Counted from the first letter of the stretch, positions 1-8,556 are shown. The stretch: 64,000 nt of DNA from Citrobacter arsenatis (GCF_004353845.1 NZ_CP037864.1:1302001-1366000), one strand, 5' to 3'. Notes: generated by a model not told the origin, from the sequence alone. Program-made: numbers and translations.

Positions 1-582
1 GAAATCTTCGGTAACTTTGTTTCCGGTCTGATTATTCTGTTTGAACGCCCGGTCCGCATTGGCGATACCGTAACCATCGGTACATTCTCAGGAACGGTTA
101 GCAAGATCCGTATTCGTGCCACCACCATTACCGACTTCGATCGCAAAGAGGTGATCATCCCGAACAAAGCCTTTGTGACGGAGCGTTTGATCAACTGGTC
201 GCTCTCCGATACCACCACGCGTCTGGTGATCCGCATTGGCGTGGCCTATGGTTCTGATCTGGACAAAGTGAAGAAAGTGCTGCTGCAGGCGGCGATGGAA
301 CACCCGAAAGTTATGCACGATCCGGAGCCTGCGGTGTTCTTTACCGCTTTCGGTGCCAGTACGCTGGATCATGAACTGCGTTTATACGTACGTGAACTGC
401 GCGATCGTAGTCATACGGTTGATGAACTTAACCGGGCGGTCGATCGTTTGTGCCGTGAAAACGACATTGATATCGCCTTTAACCAGCTTGAAGTGCACCT
501 GCATAACGCGAAAGGTGACACCGTGACCGAGGTTAAGCGCGACATCATCAAAGGTGACGATCCGACGCCTTCGGTAAGTTAA
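1..582 (+). CDS. mscK: Mechanosensitive channel MscK, C-terminal part (5' end outside window)
   Basis: The frame is open from base 1 and ends at TAA 580-582, giving the last 193 residues of a large MscS-family channel. The fragment starts in the pore-lining helix region (FGNFVSGLIILFERP at fragment residues 3-17). It continues into the cytoplasmic beta and alpha/beta domains, which begin at about VRIGDTVTIG. MscK is the potassium-dependent osmotic release channel of the inner membrane, about 1120 residues in E. coli. Its position next to priC on the opposite strand matches the E. coli order. The family is clear from the sequence; the MscK identity rests on that synteny as well. A REP cluster follows the stop codon. 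Confidence 0.93.
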   Translation, partial: EIFGNFVSGLIILFERPVRIGDTVTIGTFSGTVSKIRIRATTITDFDRKEVIIPNKAFVTERLINWSLSDTTTRLVIRIGVAYGSDLDKVKKVLLQAAMEHPKVMHDPEPAVFFTAFGASTLDHELRLYVRELRDRSHTVDELNRAVDRLCRENDIDIAFNQLEVHLHNAKGDTVTEVKRDIIKGDDPTPSVS

Positions 583-590
583 TAGAAAAA

Positions 591-653
591 CTCATCAGGC
601 CTGCTAGCTTCGATTCATTCGTAGGCCTGATAAGTGCAACGCCATCAGGCATT
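591..653. repeat. REP/BIME element
   Basis: Two inverted REP-type units (ATCAGGCCTG and GGCCTGAT cores, ending in GCCATCAGGC) lie between the convergent mscK and rsmS genes. Such units are typical of enteric intergenic DNA and probably protect or terminate the flanking transcripts. Confidence 0.8.
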
Positions 654-818
654 TCAGCTGTAGCGCTTTTTTGAAGAAGAGAGCTGTTTCTTTTCGTAAT
701 CCCGTTTAACAATCTCCAGCGCTTTCAGTACGGTTTCAGGCGCAACCTGATTTTCCTCAAGTAAAACAATCAAATCAACGGCCAGTTTGACCTCGTCCGG
801 GGCGTTCTCTAATGACAT
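654..818 (-). CDS. rsmS: Primosomal replication/ribosome-associated small protein RsmS (YbaM)
   Basis: A 54-residue acidic, helical protein starting MSLENAPDEVKLAVDL. It matches the E. coli YbaM family (53 residues, DUF2496) almost throughout; only the C-terminal tail differs (KKQLSSSKKRYS). The frame stays open 23 codons further upstream. The chosen ATG has a GGAG 5 bases before it and agrees with the family start. The gene follows priC after 14 bases, so the two are likely one transcript. RsmS is reported to associate with the ribosome and to affect translational fidelity in E. coli; nothing in the sequence itself proves a function. Confidence 0.88.
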   Translation of the reverse strand: MSLENAPDEVKLAVDLIVLLEENQVAPETVLKALEIVKRDYEKKQLSSSKKRYS

Positions 819-832
819 AAATTCTCCGGGGA

Positions 833-1360
833 TTATCGGGTTAAACGCGCCAGCACGTTTTCTATTCTTGCCAGTGCATGACGACAACGCGCCAGTCGCG
901 CCTCGAATGCTTCTACTTCACGATGCAGTTTTTGCTGTTCTTCAAAGCCGGTAGCTTGAGCCAGGCGCTCTTTGCGTTCTCGCGTCATTTCGACCAAACG
1001 GCGTTCAAACTCCTGGTGTTGAACCCGCTTACGCTGCCAGCGTGCCAGGCCTGGAGAGGCGCTATCCCACTCGCGGAGCGACCAACTGGCGGTTTCACGT
1101 GAAATCGCCTCTAACTGTGAGGCAAGGTGTTCCGCAAGCCAGCTAATTTGTGGTAGTTGTTGTTGTTCCACTGCGCGGCGCAGGGCCGCGAGATTATCAT
1201 CAGCTTCATCCAGGCAGGCCTGTAGCAACGTGCTACGGGTGTGAAACAGATGCCTGTCAAAGCGGGCGCTAAGCGTTGCATGGTGCGCCAGCGGAGCACA
1301 GCGCTGGCGCAGGCGGTTAAGCTGGTTTTCGAGCGTCTGTAGCAGCATGACGGTTTTCAC
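833..1360 (-). CDS. priC: Primosomal replication protein N'' (PriC)
   Basis: The 175-residue product equals the E. coli PriC length and matches it strongly, including the LSARFDRHLF, LQACLDEA and WSLREWDSA segments and the basic helical C-terminal half ending ARLTR. PriC reloads DnaB helicase at stalled forks with a leading-strand gap, in a pathway with Rep helicase that is independent of PriA. The protein is almost all helical and rich in Arg and Leu. It is the first gene of a priC-rsmS unit and is divergent from ybaN, with about 70 bases of shared promoter space. Confidence 0.95.
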   Translation of the reverse strand: MKTVMLLQTLENQLNRLRQRCAPLAHHATLSARFDRHLFHTRSTLLQACLDEADDNLAALRRAVEQQQLPQISWLAEHLASQLEAISRETASWSLREWDSASPGLARWQRKRVQHQEFERRLVEMTRERKERLAQATGFEEQQKLHREVEAFEARLARCRHALARIENVLARLTR

Positions 1361-1429
1361 GACAACACTCCGATGAAAATGAGAACTGTTATGCTAAAGT
1401 AGCGATTCTCTGTGTTAAGTACTCATATT

Positions 1430-1807
1430 ATGCAACGCATTATTCTAATCATCATTGGCTGGATAGCGGTAGTGTTAGGCACGCTGGGCGTAGTATTGCC
1501 TTTGTTGCCCACGACGCCGTTTATCCTGCTGGCCGCCTGGTGTTTTGCTCGCTCATCGCCGCGTTTTCACGACTGGTTGCTGTACCGTTCGTGGTTCGGC
1601 GGATATCTGCGCCACTGGCAAAAACACCGTGCTATGCCGCCGGGAGCGAAGCCGCGCGCTATTTTGTTGATCCTGGTGACGTTTGGTATTTCACTCTGGA
1701 TGGTCAATATGATGTGGGTGCGCGGCCTGCTGCTGGTTATTCTCGCCTGTTTACTGATTTTTATGTGGCGGATCCCAGTGATTGATGAAAAACAACAAAA
1801 GCAGTAA
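1430..1807 (+). CDS. ybaN: DUF454 inner-membrane protein YbaN
   Basis: A 125-residue membrane protein matching YbaN (DUF454). There is a hydrophobic hairpin at about residues 3-40, containing the family motif PTTPFILLAAWCFARSSPR, and a second hydrophobic stretch at about 80-115. An upstream GTG at 1412 is in frame, but the ATG at 1430 gives the family start MQRIILIIIGW. Its function is unknown. It is divergent from priC and precedes apt, from which it is separated by an ERIC element. Confidence 0.9.
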   Translation: MQRIILIIIGWIAVVLGTLGVVLPLLPTTPFILLAAWCFARSSPRFHDWLLYRSWFGGYLRHWQKHRAMPPGAKPRAILLILVTFGISLWMVNMMWVRGLLLVILACLLIFMWRIPVIDEKQQKQ

Positions 1808-1914
1808 ACCGCAATAATCGCTGTTGCAATTGTCTCTCACAGCCAGTAAATTCGACCGTTTTCGAGCACAGGCGCAGATGGTCAAAGGTTAAGCAAGTGT
1901 AACCCTGGCCCTTA

Positions 1915-2043
1915 ATATAGACACAAAATCATTCAAGCTACGTCGAGGCGGCAACTGAATGAATCCCCGGAGCTTACATCAGTAAGTGACTGGGATGAAT
2001 GAAGGCAGCCAACAAAGAGGTAGTTTGAAGGATGAAGTGTATA
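1915..2043. repeat. ERIC (intergenic repeat unit) element
   Basis: An imperfect palindrome of about 127 bp between ybaN and apt. The centre carries the ERIC core, seen as GAATCCCCGGAGCTTACAT followed by AGTAAGTGACTGGGATGAAT. The outer arms (ATTCAAGCTAC and GTAGTTTGAAG) pair with each other. ERIC elements are transcribed intergenic repeats of enteric bacteria and this one lies in the apt leader region. The borders are approximate. Confidence 0.88.
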
Positions 2044-2084
2044 GTGCGCCGTGAAGTAATACTGTATTAATCAGGCACAAACTT

Positions 2085-2636
2085 ATGACCGCGACTGCAC
2101 AGCAGCTTGAGTTTCTCAAAAATAGCATCAAAAGCATCCACGACTACCCAAAACCGGGCATTCTCTTTCGTGATGTCACCAGTTTACTGGAAGACCCGAA
2201 AGCCTACGCTCTGAGCATTGAATTGCTGGTTGAACGCTATAAAAATGCGGGTATCACTAAAGTGGTTGGCACCGAAGCGCGTGGCTTCCTGTTTGGCGCG
2301 CCGGTAGCGTTGGGTCTGGGCGTCGGCTTTGTTCCGGTTCGTAAACCCCGTAAGCTTCCGCGTGAAGTTATTGCCGAGAGCTATGAGCTGGAATACGGCA
2401 CCGATCAGCTGGAAATTCACGTTGATGCCATCAAACCGGGCGATAAAGTCCTGGTTGTGGACGACCTGCTGGCAACCGGCGGCACGATTGAAGCGACCGT
2501 TAAACTAATCCGCCGTCTGGGTGGCGAAGTGACCGATGCTGCTTTTATCATTAACCTGTTTGATTTGGGCGGCGAACAGCGTCTGGAAAAACAGGGGCTG
2601 ACCTGTTATAGCCTGGTTCCATTCCCGGGCCACTAA
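2085..2636 (+). CDS. apt: Adenine phosphoribosyltransferase
   Basis: A 183-residue type I phosphoribosyltransferase making AMP from adenine and PRPP in purine salvage. The PRPP-binding loop is VLVVDDLLATGGT at residues 122-134, and the family motif GTEARGFLFG is at 62-71. The length equals E. coli Apt. The ATG at 2085 gives the family N-terminus MTATAQQLEFLKNSI. dnaX follows on the same strand after 118 bases that contain a strong hairpin. In E. coli some dnaX transcription comes from the apt promoter, and the same arrangement is present here. Confidence 0.97.
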   Translation: MTATAQQLEFLKNSIKSIHDYPKPGILFRDVTSLLEDPKAYALSIELLVERYKNAGITKVVGTEARGFLFGAPVALGLGVGFVPVRKPRKLPREVIAESYELEYGTDQLEIHVDAIKPGDKVLVVDDLLATGGTIEATVKLIRRLGGEVTDAAFIINLFDLGGEQRLEKQGLTCYSLVPFPGH

Positions 2637-2674
2637 GTCGGGCTATCTTATCCCGGCTGAAGTAATACCGAGAC

Positions 2675-2705
2675 ACACAACCTCGCCGTCGCTGCGAGGT
2701 TGTGT
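2675..2705 (+). terminator. Stem-loop between apt and dnaX
   Basis: A perfect 12-bp stem (ACACAACCTCGC / GCGAGGTTGTGT) with a 7-base loop lies 39 bases after apt. No T-run follows, so it looks like a partial terminator or an mRNA-stabilising hairpin and not a full intrinsic terminator. Confidence 0.6.
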
Positions 2706-2754
2706 TAGCATTACCCTCCTGTGAATCCACCCTCCAGCCTTTCAGAGCCTGCCA

Positions 2755-4683
2755 ATGAGTTATCAGGTCTTAGCCCGAAAATGGCGCCCACAAACCTTTG
2801 CTGACGTCGTCGGCCAGGAACATGTGCTGACGGCACTGGCGAACGGCTTGTCGCTAGGGCGTATTCATCATGCTTATTTGTTTTCCGGCACCCGTGGCGT
2901 CGGGAAAACCTCTATCGCCCGCTTGCTGGCGAAGGGACTAAACTGTGAAACCGGCATCACCGCGACGCCGTGCGGCGTATGTGATAACTGCCGTGAAATC
3001 GAGCAGGGGCGTTTTGTCGATCTGATTGAAATCGACGCCGCCTCACGCACCAAAGTCGAAGACACCCGTGACCTGCTGGATAACGTCCAGTATGCGCCTG
3101 CGCGCGGTCGCTTTAAGGTCTACTTGATTGACGAAGTGCACATGCTGTCGCGCCACAGTTTTAACGCCTTGTTGAAAACGCTCGAAGAGCCGCCTGCGCA
3201 CGTTAAGTTTCTGCTGGCGACGACCGATCCGCAGAAGCTGCCGGTGACTATCCTGTCACGCTGTCTGCAATTCCATCTTAAAGCGTTGGATGTCGAACAG
3301 ATTCGCCATCAGCTTGAGCATATCCTCAAAGAAGAGCATATCGCGCATGAGCCACGTGCGCTGCAACTGCTGGCTCGCGCCGCAGACGGCAGCCTGCGCG
3401 ATGCGCTGAGCCTGACCGATCAGGCGATCGCCAGCGGCGATGGTCAGGTCTCTACCGACGCGGTCAGTACCATGCTCGGCACGCTAGATGACGACCAGGC
3501 ACTCTCGCTTGTTGAAGCGGTTGTGGCTGCGGACGGCGAACGCGTGATGACGCTGGTAAATGACGCCGCTGCGCGTGGTATCGAATGGGAAGCGCTGCTG
3601 GTTGAGATGTCGGCTTTGCTGCATCGTATTGCCATGGTTCAGCTTTCACCTGCCGCGCTCGGCAGCGATATGGCCGCTATTGAACAGCGTATGCGCGAGC
3701 TGGCGCGAATCGTCCCGCCAACCGATGTGCAGCTTTACTACCAGACCCTGTTAATCGGGCGCAAAGAACTGCCGTATGCGCCGGACAGACGAATGGGCGT
3801 CGAAATGACGCTGCTGCGCGCGCTGGCTTTTCATCCGCGCATGCCGCTCCCGGAACCTGAAGTTCCGCGACAGTCGTTTGCTCCGGTCGCACCCACTGCG
3901 GTGATGACCCCGACGCAAGTGCAGCAGCAACCTGCACCCGCGCAACAGCAACAGAATGTACCGCTCTCCGATGCCACCAGCCAGGTGCTGGCGGCGCGTA
4001 GCCAGTTACAACGTGCTCAGGGAGCAACCAAACCAAAAAAGAGTGAACCGGCAGCCGCTTCCCGCGCGCGGCCGGTGAATAATGCTGCGCTGGAAAGACT
4101 GGCTTCGGTCTCAGAACGTGTTCAGGCACGTCCTGCAGTTTCTGCGCTGGAAAAAGCGCCAGCGAAGAAAGAAGCGTATCGCTGGAAAGCGACCAATCCT
4201 GTTGCAGAAGTCAAAGAAGTCGTCGCCACGCCGAAAGCGTTGAAAAAAGCGCTTGAGCATGAAAAAACGCCGGAGCTGGCGGCAAAGCTTGCGGCTGAAG
4301 CCATTGAACGCGACCCGTGGGCTGCGCAGGTAAGCCAGCTCTCGCTGCCAAAACTGGTGGAGCAGGTGGCGCTTAATGCCTGGAAAGAAGAGAATGGCAA
4401 CGTGGTTTGCCTGCACCTGCGTTCCACGCAGCGACACCTTAATTCCAGCGGTGCTCAGCAAAAACTGGCCGAAGCATTGAGTTCCTTAACGGGGTCAACG
4501 GTTGAATTGACCATCGTTGAAGATGATAATCCAGCGGTGCGAACGCCGCTGGAGTGGCGTCAGGCCATTTATGAAGAGAAGCTCGCGCAGGCGCGTGAGT
4601 CGATTATTGCGGATAATAACATTCAGACGCTGCGTCGTTTTTTCGATGCGGACCTGGACGAAGAGAGTATTCGCCCCATTTGA
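2755..4683 (+). CDS. dnaX: DNA polymerase III subunits tau and gamma
   Basis: The 642-residue product is the tau clamp-loader subunit. Visible are the Walker A motif GTRGVGKTS (45-53), the four zinc cysteines 64, 73, 76 and 79, Walker B LIDEVH with Asp126 and Glu127, and the sensor-1 region LLATTDPQKLP. Past about residue 365 comes a Gln/Pro/Ala-rich linker, then the tau-specific C-terminal domain that binds the polymerase and DnaB and ends DEESIRPI. A -1 frameshift site inside the gene (see separate entry) yields the shorter gamma protein of 430 residues. The gene is followed by ybaB-recR as in E. coli. A long open frame on the opposite strand at 3677-4129 is a composition artefact. Confidence 0.97.
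   Translation: MSYQVLARKWRPQTFADVVGQEHVLTALANGLSLGRIHHAYLFSGTRGVGKTSIARLLAKGLNCETGITATPCGVCDNCREIEQGRFVDLIEIDAASRTKVEDTRDLLDNVQYAPARGRFKVYLIDEVHMLSRHSFNALLKTLEEPPAHVKFLLATTDPQKLPVTILSRCLQFHLKALDVEQIRHQLEHILKEEHIAHEPRALQLLARAADGSLRDALSLTDQAIASGDGQVSTDAVSTMLGTLDDDQALSLVEAVVAADGERVMTLVNDAAARGIEWEALLVEMSALLHRIAMVQLSPAALGSDMAAIEQRMRELARIVPPTDVQLYYQTLLIGRKELPYAPDRRMGVEMTLLRALAFHPRMPLPEPEVPRQSFAPVAPTAVMTPTQVQQQPAPAQQQQNVPLSDATSQVLAARSQLQRAQGATKPKKSEPAAASRARPVNNAALERLASVSERVQARPAVSALEKAPAKKEAYRWKATNPVAEVKEVVATPKALKKALEHEKTPELAAKLAAEAIERDPWAAQVSQLSLPKLVEQVALNAWKEENGNVVCLHLRSTQRHLNSSGAQQKLAEALSSLTGSTVELTIVEDDNPAVRTPLEWRQAIYEEKLAQARESIIADNNIQTLRRFFDADLDEESIRPI
4019..4076 (+). promoter_or_regulatory. Programmed -1 ribosomal frameshift site of dnaX
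   Basis: All three known parts are present. An internal Shine-Dalgarno-like AGGGAG is at 4019-4024. The slippery heptamer A AAA AAG is at 4035-4041, in the correct phase because codons 4036-4038 and 4039-4041 are both Lys. A stem-loop follows, with outer arms ACCGGC (4047-4052) and GCCGGT (4071-4076). After slipping, the ribosome reads GAG then TGA at 4044-4046, ending gamma at 430 residues. This matches the well-studied E. coli signal. Confidence 0.93.
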
Positions 4684-4740
4684 TCGTCAGCCTTATGGTT
4701 TGACGGTCGTCATCCCTTAACGTGATTGAGAGAGAAGCCT

Positions 4741-5070
4741 ATGTTTGGTAAAGGCGGTCTGGGTAACCTGATGAAACAGGCCCAGCAGATGCAAGAAAAA
4801 ATGCAGCAGATGCAGGAAGAAGTCGCCAAGCTGGAAGTGACCGGCGAATCTGGCGCGGGTCTGGTTAAAGTGACCATCAACGGCGCGCACAACTGCCGTC
4901 GTGTGGAGATCGATCCAAGCCTGCTGGAAGACGACAAAGAGATGCTGGAAGATCTCGTTGCTGCCGCATTCAACGACGCAGCGCGTCGCATTGAAGAGAC
5001 GCAGAAAGAGAAGATGGCTTCTGTTTCCTCCGGAATGCAGCTGCCGCCTGGCTTTAAGATGCCGTTCTGA
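4741..5070 (+). CDS. ybaB: Nucleoid-associated protein YbaB (EbfC family)
   Basis: A 109-residue protein starting MFGKGGLGNLMKQAQQMQEK, with a Gln/Met-rich coiled-coil N-terminus, a central beta region (ITINGAHNCRR-type; here VTINGAHNCRR) and a C-terminal helix ending in GFKMPF. YbaB/EbfC proteins are small dimeric DNA-binding proteins associated with the nucleoid. The frame is open from 4726, but the ATG at 4741 is the family start and has GAGAGA upstream. Its stop codon overlaps the recR start (TGATG), indicating translational coupling in a dnaX-ybaB-recR cluster. Confidence 0.95.
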   Translation: MFGKGGLGNLMKQAQQMQEKMQQMQEEVAKLEVTGESGAGLVKVTINGAHNCRRVEIDPSLLEDDKEMLEDLVAAAFNDAARRIEETQKEKMASVSSGMQLPPGFKMPF

Positions 5071-5675
5071 TGCAAACCAGCCCGCTGTTAACTCAGCTTA
5101 TGGAAGCGCTGCGCTGTCTGCCGGGCGTTGGCCCGAAGTCTGCGCAGCGCATGGCGTTCACGCTGCTTCAGCGCGATCGCAGCGGCGGGATGCGTCTGGC
5201 GCAGGCGTTAACGAAGGCGATGTCGGAAATCGGCCACTGTGCCGATTGCCGCACCTTCACAGAGCAAGACGTCTGTAACATCTGCTCGAACCCGCGTCGC
5301 CAGGAAAACGGCCAGATTTGCGTGGTGGAGAGTCCGGCGGACATCTACGCTATTGAGCAAACCGGGCAATTTTCCGGACGTTACTTCGTGTTGATGGGGC
5401 ATCTGTCGCCGTTAGACGGTATTGGCCCTGATGATATCGGGCTGGATCGTCTCGAACAGCGACTGGCGTCTGAGCAAATCAATGAACTGATCCTCGCGAC
5501 CAATCCCACGGTCGAAGGAGAGGCGACCGCCAACTATATTGCTGAGCTTTGCATGCAATATGGCGTTGAAGCCAGCCGTATCGCCCATGGCGTTCCGGTA
5601 GGCGGCGAGCTGGAAATGGTCGATGGCACCACGCTGTCGCACTCTCTGGCAGGGCGGCACAAGATTAAATTCTGA
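5070..5675 (+). CDS. recR: Recombination protein RecR
   Basis: A 201-residue protein equal in length to E. coli RecR. It has an N-terminal helix-hairpin-helix region (LPGVGPKSAQRMAF, residues 17-30), a Cys4 zinc finger at Cys57, 60, 69 and 72, and a Toprim domain from about residue 80 (VVESPADIYAIEQTG). RecR forms a ring with RecO and RecF and loads RecA at single-strand gaps. The start ATG overlaps the ybaB stop codon. A GC-rich hairpin (5682-5703) follows the stop and touches the htpG promoter. Confidence 0.97.
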   Translation: MQTSPLLTQLMEALRCLPGVGPKSAQRMAFTLLQRDRSGGMRLAQALTKAMSEIGHCADCRTFTEQDVCNICSNPRRQENGQICVVESPADIYAIEQTGQFSGRYFVLMGHLSPLDGIGPDDIGLDRLEQRLASEQINELILATNPTVEGEATANYIAELCMQYGVEASRIAHGVPVGGELEMVDGTTLSHSLAGRHKIKF

Positions 5676-5681
5676 ACAAAC

Positions 5682-5703
5682 GGAGGCCGCGACGGCGGCT
5701 TCC
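5682..5703 (+). terminator. Stem-loop after recR
   Basis: A 9-bp GC-rich stem with one wobble pair (GGAGGCCGC / GCGGCTTCC) lies 6 bases past the recR stop. It has no T-run and ends right at the htpG -35 element, so it could separate recR transcription from htpG. Confidence 0.5.
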
Positions 5704-5704
5704 G

Positions 5705-5733
5705 CTTGAAATCCTTCCCGCTTGTCCCCATTT
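5705..5733 (+). promoter_or_regulatory. Sigma-32 (heat-shock) promoter of htpG
   Basis: A near-perfect heat-shock promoter: -35 CTTGAAA at 5705-5711, a 14-base spacer, and -10 CCCCATTT at 5726-5733. It lies 52 bases before the htpG ATG. The consensus for RpoH promoters is CTTGAAA-N13-15-CCCCATNT, and E. coli htpG is a known RpoH target. Confidence 0.93.
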
Positions 5734-5785
5734 CACCCTCAACGTGTTTTTACCATTGAAAATGGCATTGTTGAGGTAGATCTAC

Positions 5786-7660
5786 ATGAAAGGACAAGAA
5801 ACTCGTGGTTTTCAGTCAGAAGTAAAACAGCTTCTGCATCTGATGATCCATTCTCTGTATTCCAATAAAGAAATCTTCCTGCGTGAGCTTATCTCTAACG
5901 CCTCGGATGCGGCAGACAAGCTGCGTTTCCGCGCACTGTCTAACCCGGACCTGTATGAAGGTGACGGTGAACTGCGTGTGCGTGTTTCCTTCGATAAAGA
6001 TAAGCGTACGTTGACCATTGCTGATAACGGCGTGGGGATGAACCGTGATGACGTTATCGATCATCTGGGGACCATTGCGAAATCCGGCACCAAATCTTTC
6101 CTCGAATCCATGGGCTCCGATCAGGCGAAAGACAGCCAGTTGATCGGTCAGTTTGGGGTTGGCTTCTACTCGGCGTTTATCGTGGCCGATAAAGTGACCG
6201 TACGTACCCGCGCGGCGGGCGACAAACCTGAGAACGGCGTGTTCTGGGAATCTGCGGGAGAAGGCGAGTACACCGTTGCCGACATCACCAAAGACGATCG
6301 CGGCACCGAAATCACTTTGCATCTGCGCGAAGGCGAAGACGAGTTCCTTGATGACTGGCGCGTACGTTCCATCATCAGCAAATATTCCGACCATATCGCG
6401 CTGCCGGTAGAGATCGAAAAATCCGAAGAGAAAGACGGCGAGACCGTGGTTTCCTGGGAAAAGATCAACAAGGCGCAGGCGCTGTGGACCCGTAACAAGT
6501 CGGAAATTAAAGACGACGAGTACAATGAATTTTACAAGCACATCGCCCACGACTTTACTGACCCGCTGACCTGGAGCCACAACCGCGTGGAAGGTAAGCA
6601 GGAGTACACCAGCCTGCTGTATATTCCGTCACAGGCGCCGTGGGATATGTGGAACCGCGATCACAAGCATGGGCTGAAACTGTATGTTCAACGCGTGTTC
6701 ATCATGGACGACGCCGAGCAGTTCATGCCGAACTACCTGCGCTTTGTGCGCGGTCTGATAGATTCCAACGATCTGCCGCTGAACGTTTCCCGTGAGATCC
6801 TGCAGGACAGTACCGTCACGCGTAACCTGCGCAGCGCGCTGACCAAACGCGTACTGCAGATGCTGGAAAAACTGGCGAAAGACGACGCGGAAAAATACCA
6901 GACCTTCTGGAAACAGTTCGGCCTGGTGCTGAAAGAAGGCCCGGCGGAAGACCACGCCAACCAGGAAACTATTGCTAAGCTGATGCGCTTTGCGTCTACG
7001 CACACTGACTCCTCCGCGCAAACCGTGTCGCTGGAAGATTACGTGTCGCGGATGAAAGAAGGGCAGGAGAAAATCTACTACATCACCGCAGACAGCTATG
7101 CGGCGGCGAAGAGCAGCCCGCACCTGGAACTGCTGCGTAAGAAAGGCATCGAAGTGCTGCTGCTTTCTGACCGCATCGATGAATGGATGATGAACTACCT
7201 GACCGAGTTCGACGGTAAAGCATTCCAGTCCGTCGCCAAAGCTGACGAGTCCATCGACAAGCTGGCGGATGAAGTTGACGAATCGGCAAAAGAAGCGGAA
7301 AAAGCGCTGACGCCGTTCGTTGAGCGCGTGAAAACCCTGCTGGGCGATCGCGTAAAAGAAGTGCGTCTGACTCACCGTCTGACCGACACGCCGGCCATCG
7401 TCACCACCGATGCGGACGAAATGAGCACCCAGATGGCGAAACTGTTCGCCGCTGCAGGCCAGGCCGTACCGGAAGTGAAATATATTTTTGAACTGAACCC
7501 GGACCACGTGCTGGTAAAACGCACGGCGGATACCCAGGACGAAGCGCAGTTCAATGAGTGGGTTGAACTGCTGCTGGATCAGGCGCTGTTTGCCGAGCGC
7601 GGCACGCTGGAAGATCCGAACCAGTTCATCCGTCGTATGAACCAGTTGCTGGTGTCCTGA
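5786..7660 (+). CDS. htpG: Chaperone HtpG (bacterial Hsp90)
   Basis: A 624-residue Hsp90, equal to the E. coli length. The N-terminal GHKL ATPase carries Glu34 and Asn38 (FLRELISNASDAAD), ADNGVGM at 79-85, and the GQFGVGFYSAF lid segment. The middle domain has the NVSREILQ motif with its ATP-sensing Arg, and a C-terminal dimerisation domain follows. It folds and remodels client proteins in the cytosol with DnaK. A sigma-32 promoter lies directly upstream. Long antisense frames inside this gene come from its codon composition and are not genes. A BIME cluster follows. Confidence 0.98.
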   Translation: MKGQETRGFQSEVKQLLHLMIHSLYSNKEIFLRELISNASDAADKLRFRALSNPDLYEGDGELRVRVSFDKDKRTLTIADNGVGMNRDDVIDHLGTIAKSGTKSFLESMGSDQAKDSQLIGQFGVGFYSAFIVADKVTVRTRAAGDKPENGVFWESAGEGEYTVADITKDDRGTEITLHLREGEDEFLDDWRVRSIISKYSDHIALPVEIEKSEEKDGETVVSWEKINKAQALWTRNKSEIKDDEYNEFYKHIAHDFTDPLTWSHNRVEGKQEYTSLLYIPSQAPWDMWNRDHKHGLKLYVQRVFIMDDAEQFMPNYLRFVRGLIDSNDLPLNVSREILQDSTVTRNLRSALTKRVLQMLEKLAKDDAEKYQTFWKQFGLVLKEGPAEDHANQETIAKLMRFASTHTDSSAQTVSLEDYVSRMKEGQEKIYYITADSYAAAKSSPHLELLRKKGIEVLLLSDRIDEWMMNYLTEFDGKAFQSVAKADESIDKLADEVDESAKEAEKALTPFVERVKTLLGDRVKEVRLTHRLTDTPAIVTTDADEMSTQMAKLFAAAGQAVPEVKYIFELNPDHVLVKRTADTQDEAQFNEWVELLLDQALFAERGTLEDPNQFIRRMNQLLVS

Positions 7661-7672
7661 TAGCCATCATCT

Positions 7673-7758
7673 AATGCCGGATGGCGCTAATGCTTATCCG
7701 GCCTACAACATCTTTTTGATCGTAGGCCGGATAAGGTGTTTACACCGCCATCCGGCAA
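7673..7758. repeat. BIME (paired REP units)
   Basis: Two oppositely oriented REP units, GCCGGATGGCG...TTATCCGGCCTAC and GTAGGCCGGATAA...CCATCCGGC, flank a short spacer between htpG and adk. A classic bacterial interspersed mosaic element. Confidence 0.9.
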
Positions 7759-7892
7759 TTTCTTTCCTTATTTTCAATTTTCCCGCCATTAACCGTTTCA
7801 GCGCAGACTACCTTCCTTGAGCCAATTGCGTGATGGTGGTATCGTTTAGCGCTTTTTAAAAAATATCGACAACCTTTAAGGGGATTTTCGTA

Positions 7893-8537
7893 ATGCGTAT
7901 CATTCTGCTTGGCGCTCCGGGCGCGGGTAAAGGAACTCAGGCTCAGTTCATCATGGAGAAGTATGGTATTCCGCAAATCTCCACCGGTGATATGCTGCGT
8001 GCCGCCGTGAAATCTGGCTCCGAGCTGGGCAAACAAGCGAAAGACATCATGGACGCCGGTAAGCTGGTGACTGATGAGCTGGTGATCGCGCTGGTAAAAG
8101 AGCGTATTGCTCAGGAAGACTGCCGTAATGGTTTCCTGCTGGATGGCTTCCCGCGTACTATTCCGCAGGCTGATGCCATGAAAGAAGCAGGTATCAACGT
8201 GGACTACGTTCTGGAGTTTGACGTACCTGACGAGCTGATCGTTGACCGTATTGTGGGCCGTCGCGTACACGCTGCTTCTGGCCGCGTTTACCACATCAAA
8301 TTCAACCCACCTAAGGTTGAAGGTAAAGACGACGTGACCGGCGAAGAGCTGACCACCCGTAAAGACGATCAGGAAGAGACCGTGCGTAAGCGCCTGGTGG
8401 AATACCATCAGATGACCGCTCCGCTGATCGGCTACTACTCTAAAGAAGCGCAGGCGGGTAACACCAAATACGCGAAAGTTGACGGCACCCAGGCCGTGGC
8501 TGACGTGCGCGCAGCGCTGGAAAAAATCCTCGGTTAA
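7893..8537 (+). CDS. adk: Adenylate kinase
   Basis: A 214-residue enzyme interconverting ATP+AMP and 2 ADP, equal in length to E. coli Adk. The P-loop is GAPGAGKGT (residues 7-15, Lys13). The AMP-binding segment STGDMLR and the DGFPRT motif are present, as is the LID domain around residues 122-157 (GRRVHAASGRVYH) of the non-zinc type. The start has a strong AAGGGG ribosome site. Adk is an essential cytosolic enzyme. It stands alone between two REP clusters, as in E. coli. Confidence 0.98.
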   Translation: MRIILLGAPGAGKGTQAQFIMEKYGIPQISTGDMLRAAVKSGSELGKQAKDIMDAGKLVTDELVIALVKERIAQEDCRNGFLLDGFPRTIPQADAMKEAGINVDYVLEFDVPDELIVDRIVGRRVHAASGRVYHIKFNPPKVEGKDDVTGEELTTRKDDQEETVRKRLVEYHQMTAPLIGYYSKEAQAGNTKYAKVDGTQAVADVRAALEKILG

Positions 8538-8556
8538 TTTTTTCGCGTAGTGGACT

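Noticed and set aside
3677..4129. Open frame of 150 codons antisense to the dnaX linker region
   Set aside because: Arises from the GC-rich Pro/Gln/Ala linker; no ribosome site.
5816..6580. Open frame of 254 codons antisense to the htpG 5' part
   Set aside because: Same reason: composition shadow of a strongly biased gene.
6629..7507. Open frame of 292 codons antisense to htpG
   Set aside because: It lies fully inside htpG, has no ribosome site or family likeness, and reflects the codon use of the sense gene.
7740..8408. Open frame of 222 codons antisense to adk, reaching into the BIME
   Set aside because: It covers repeat DNA and adk antisense; no start signal.
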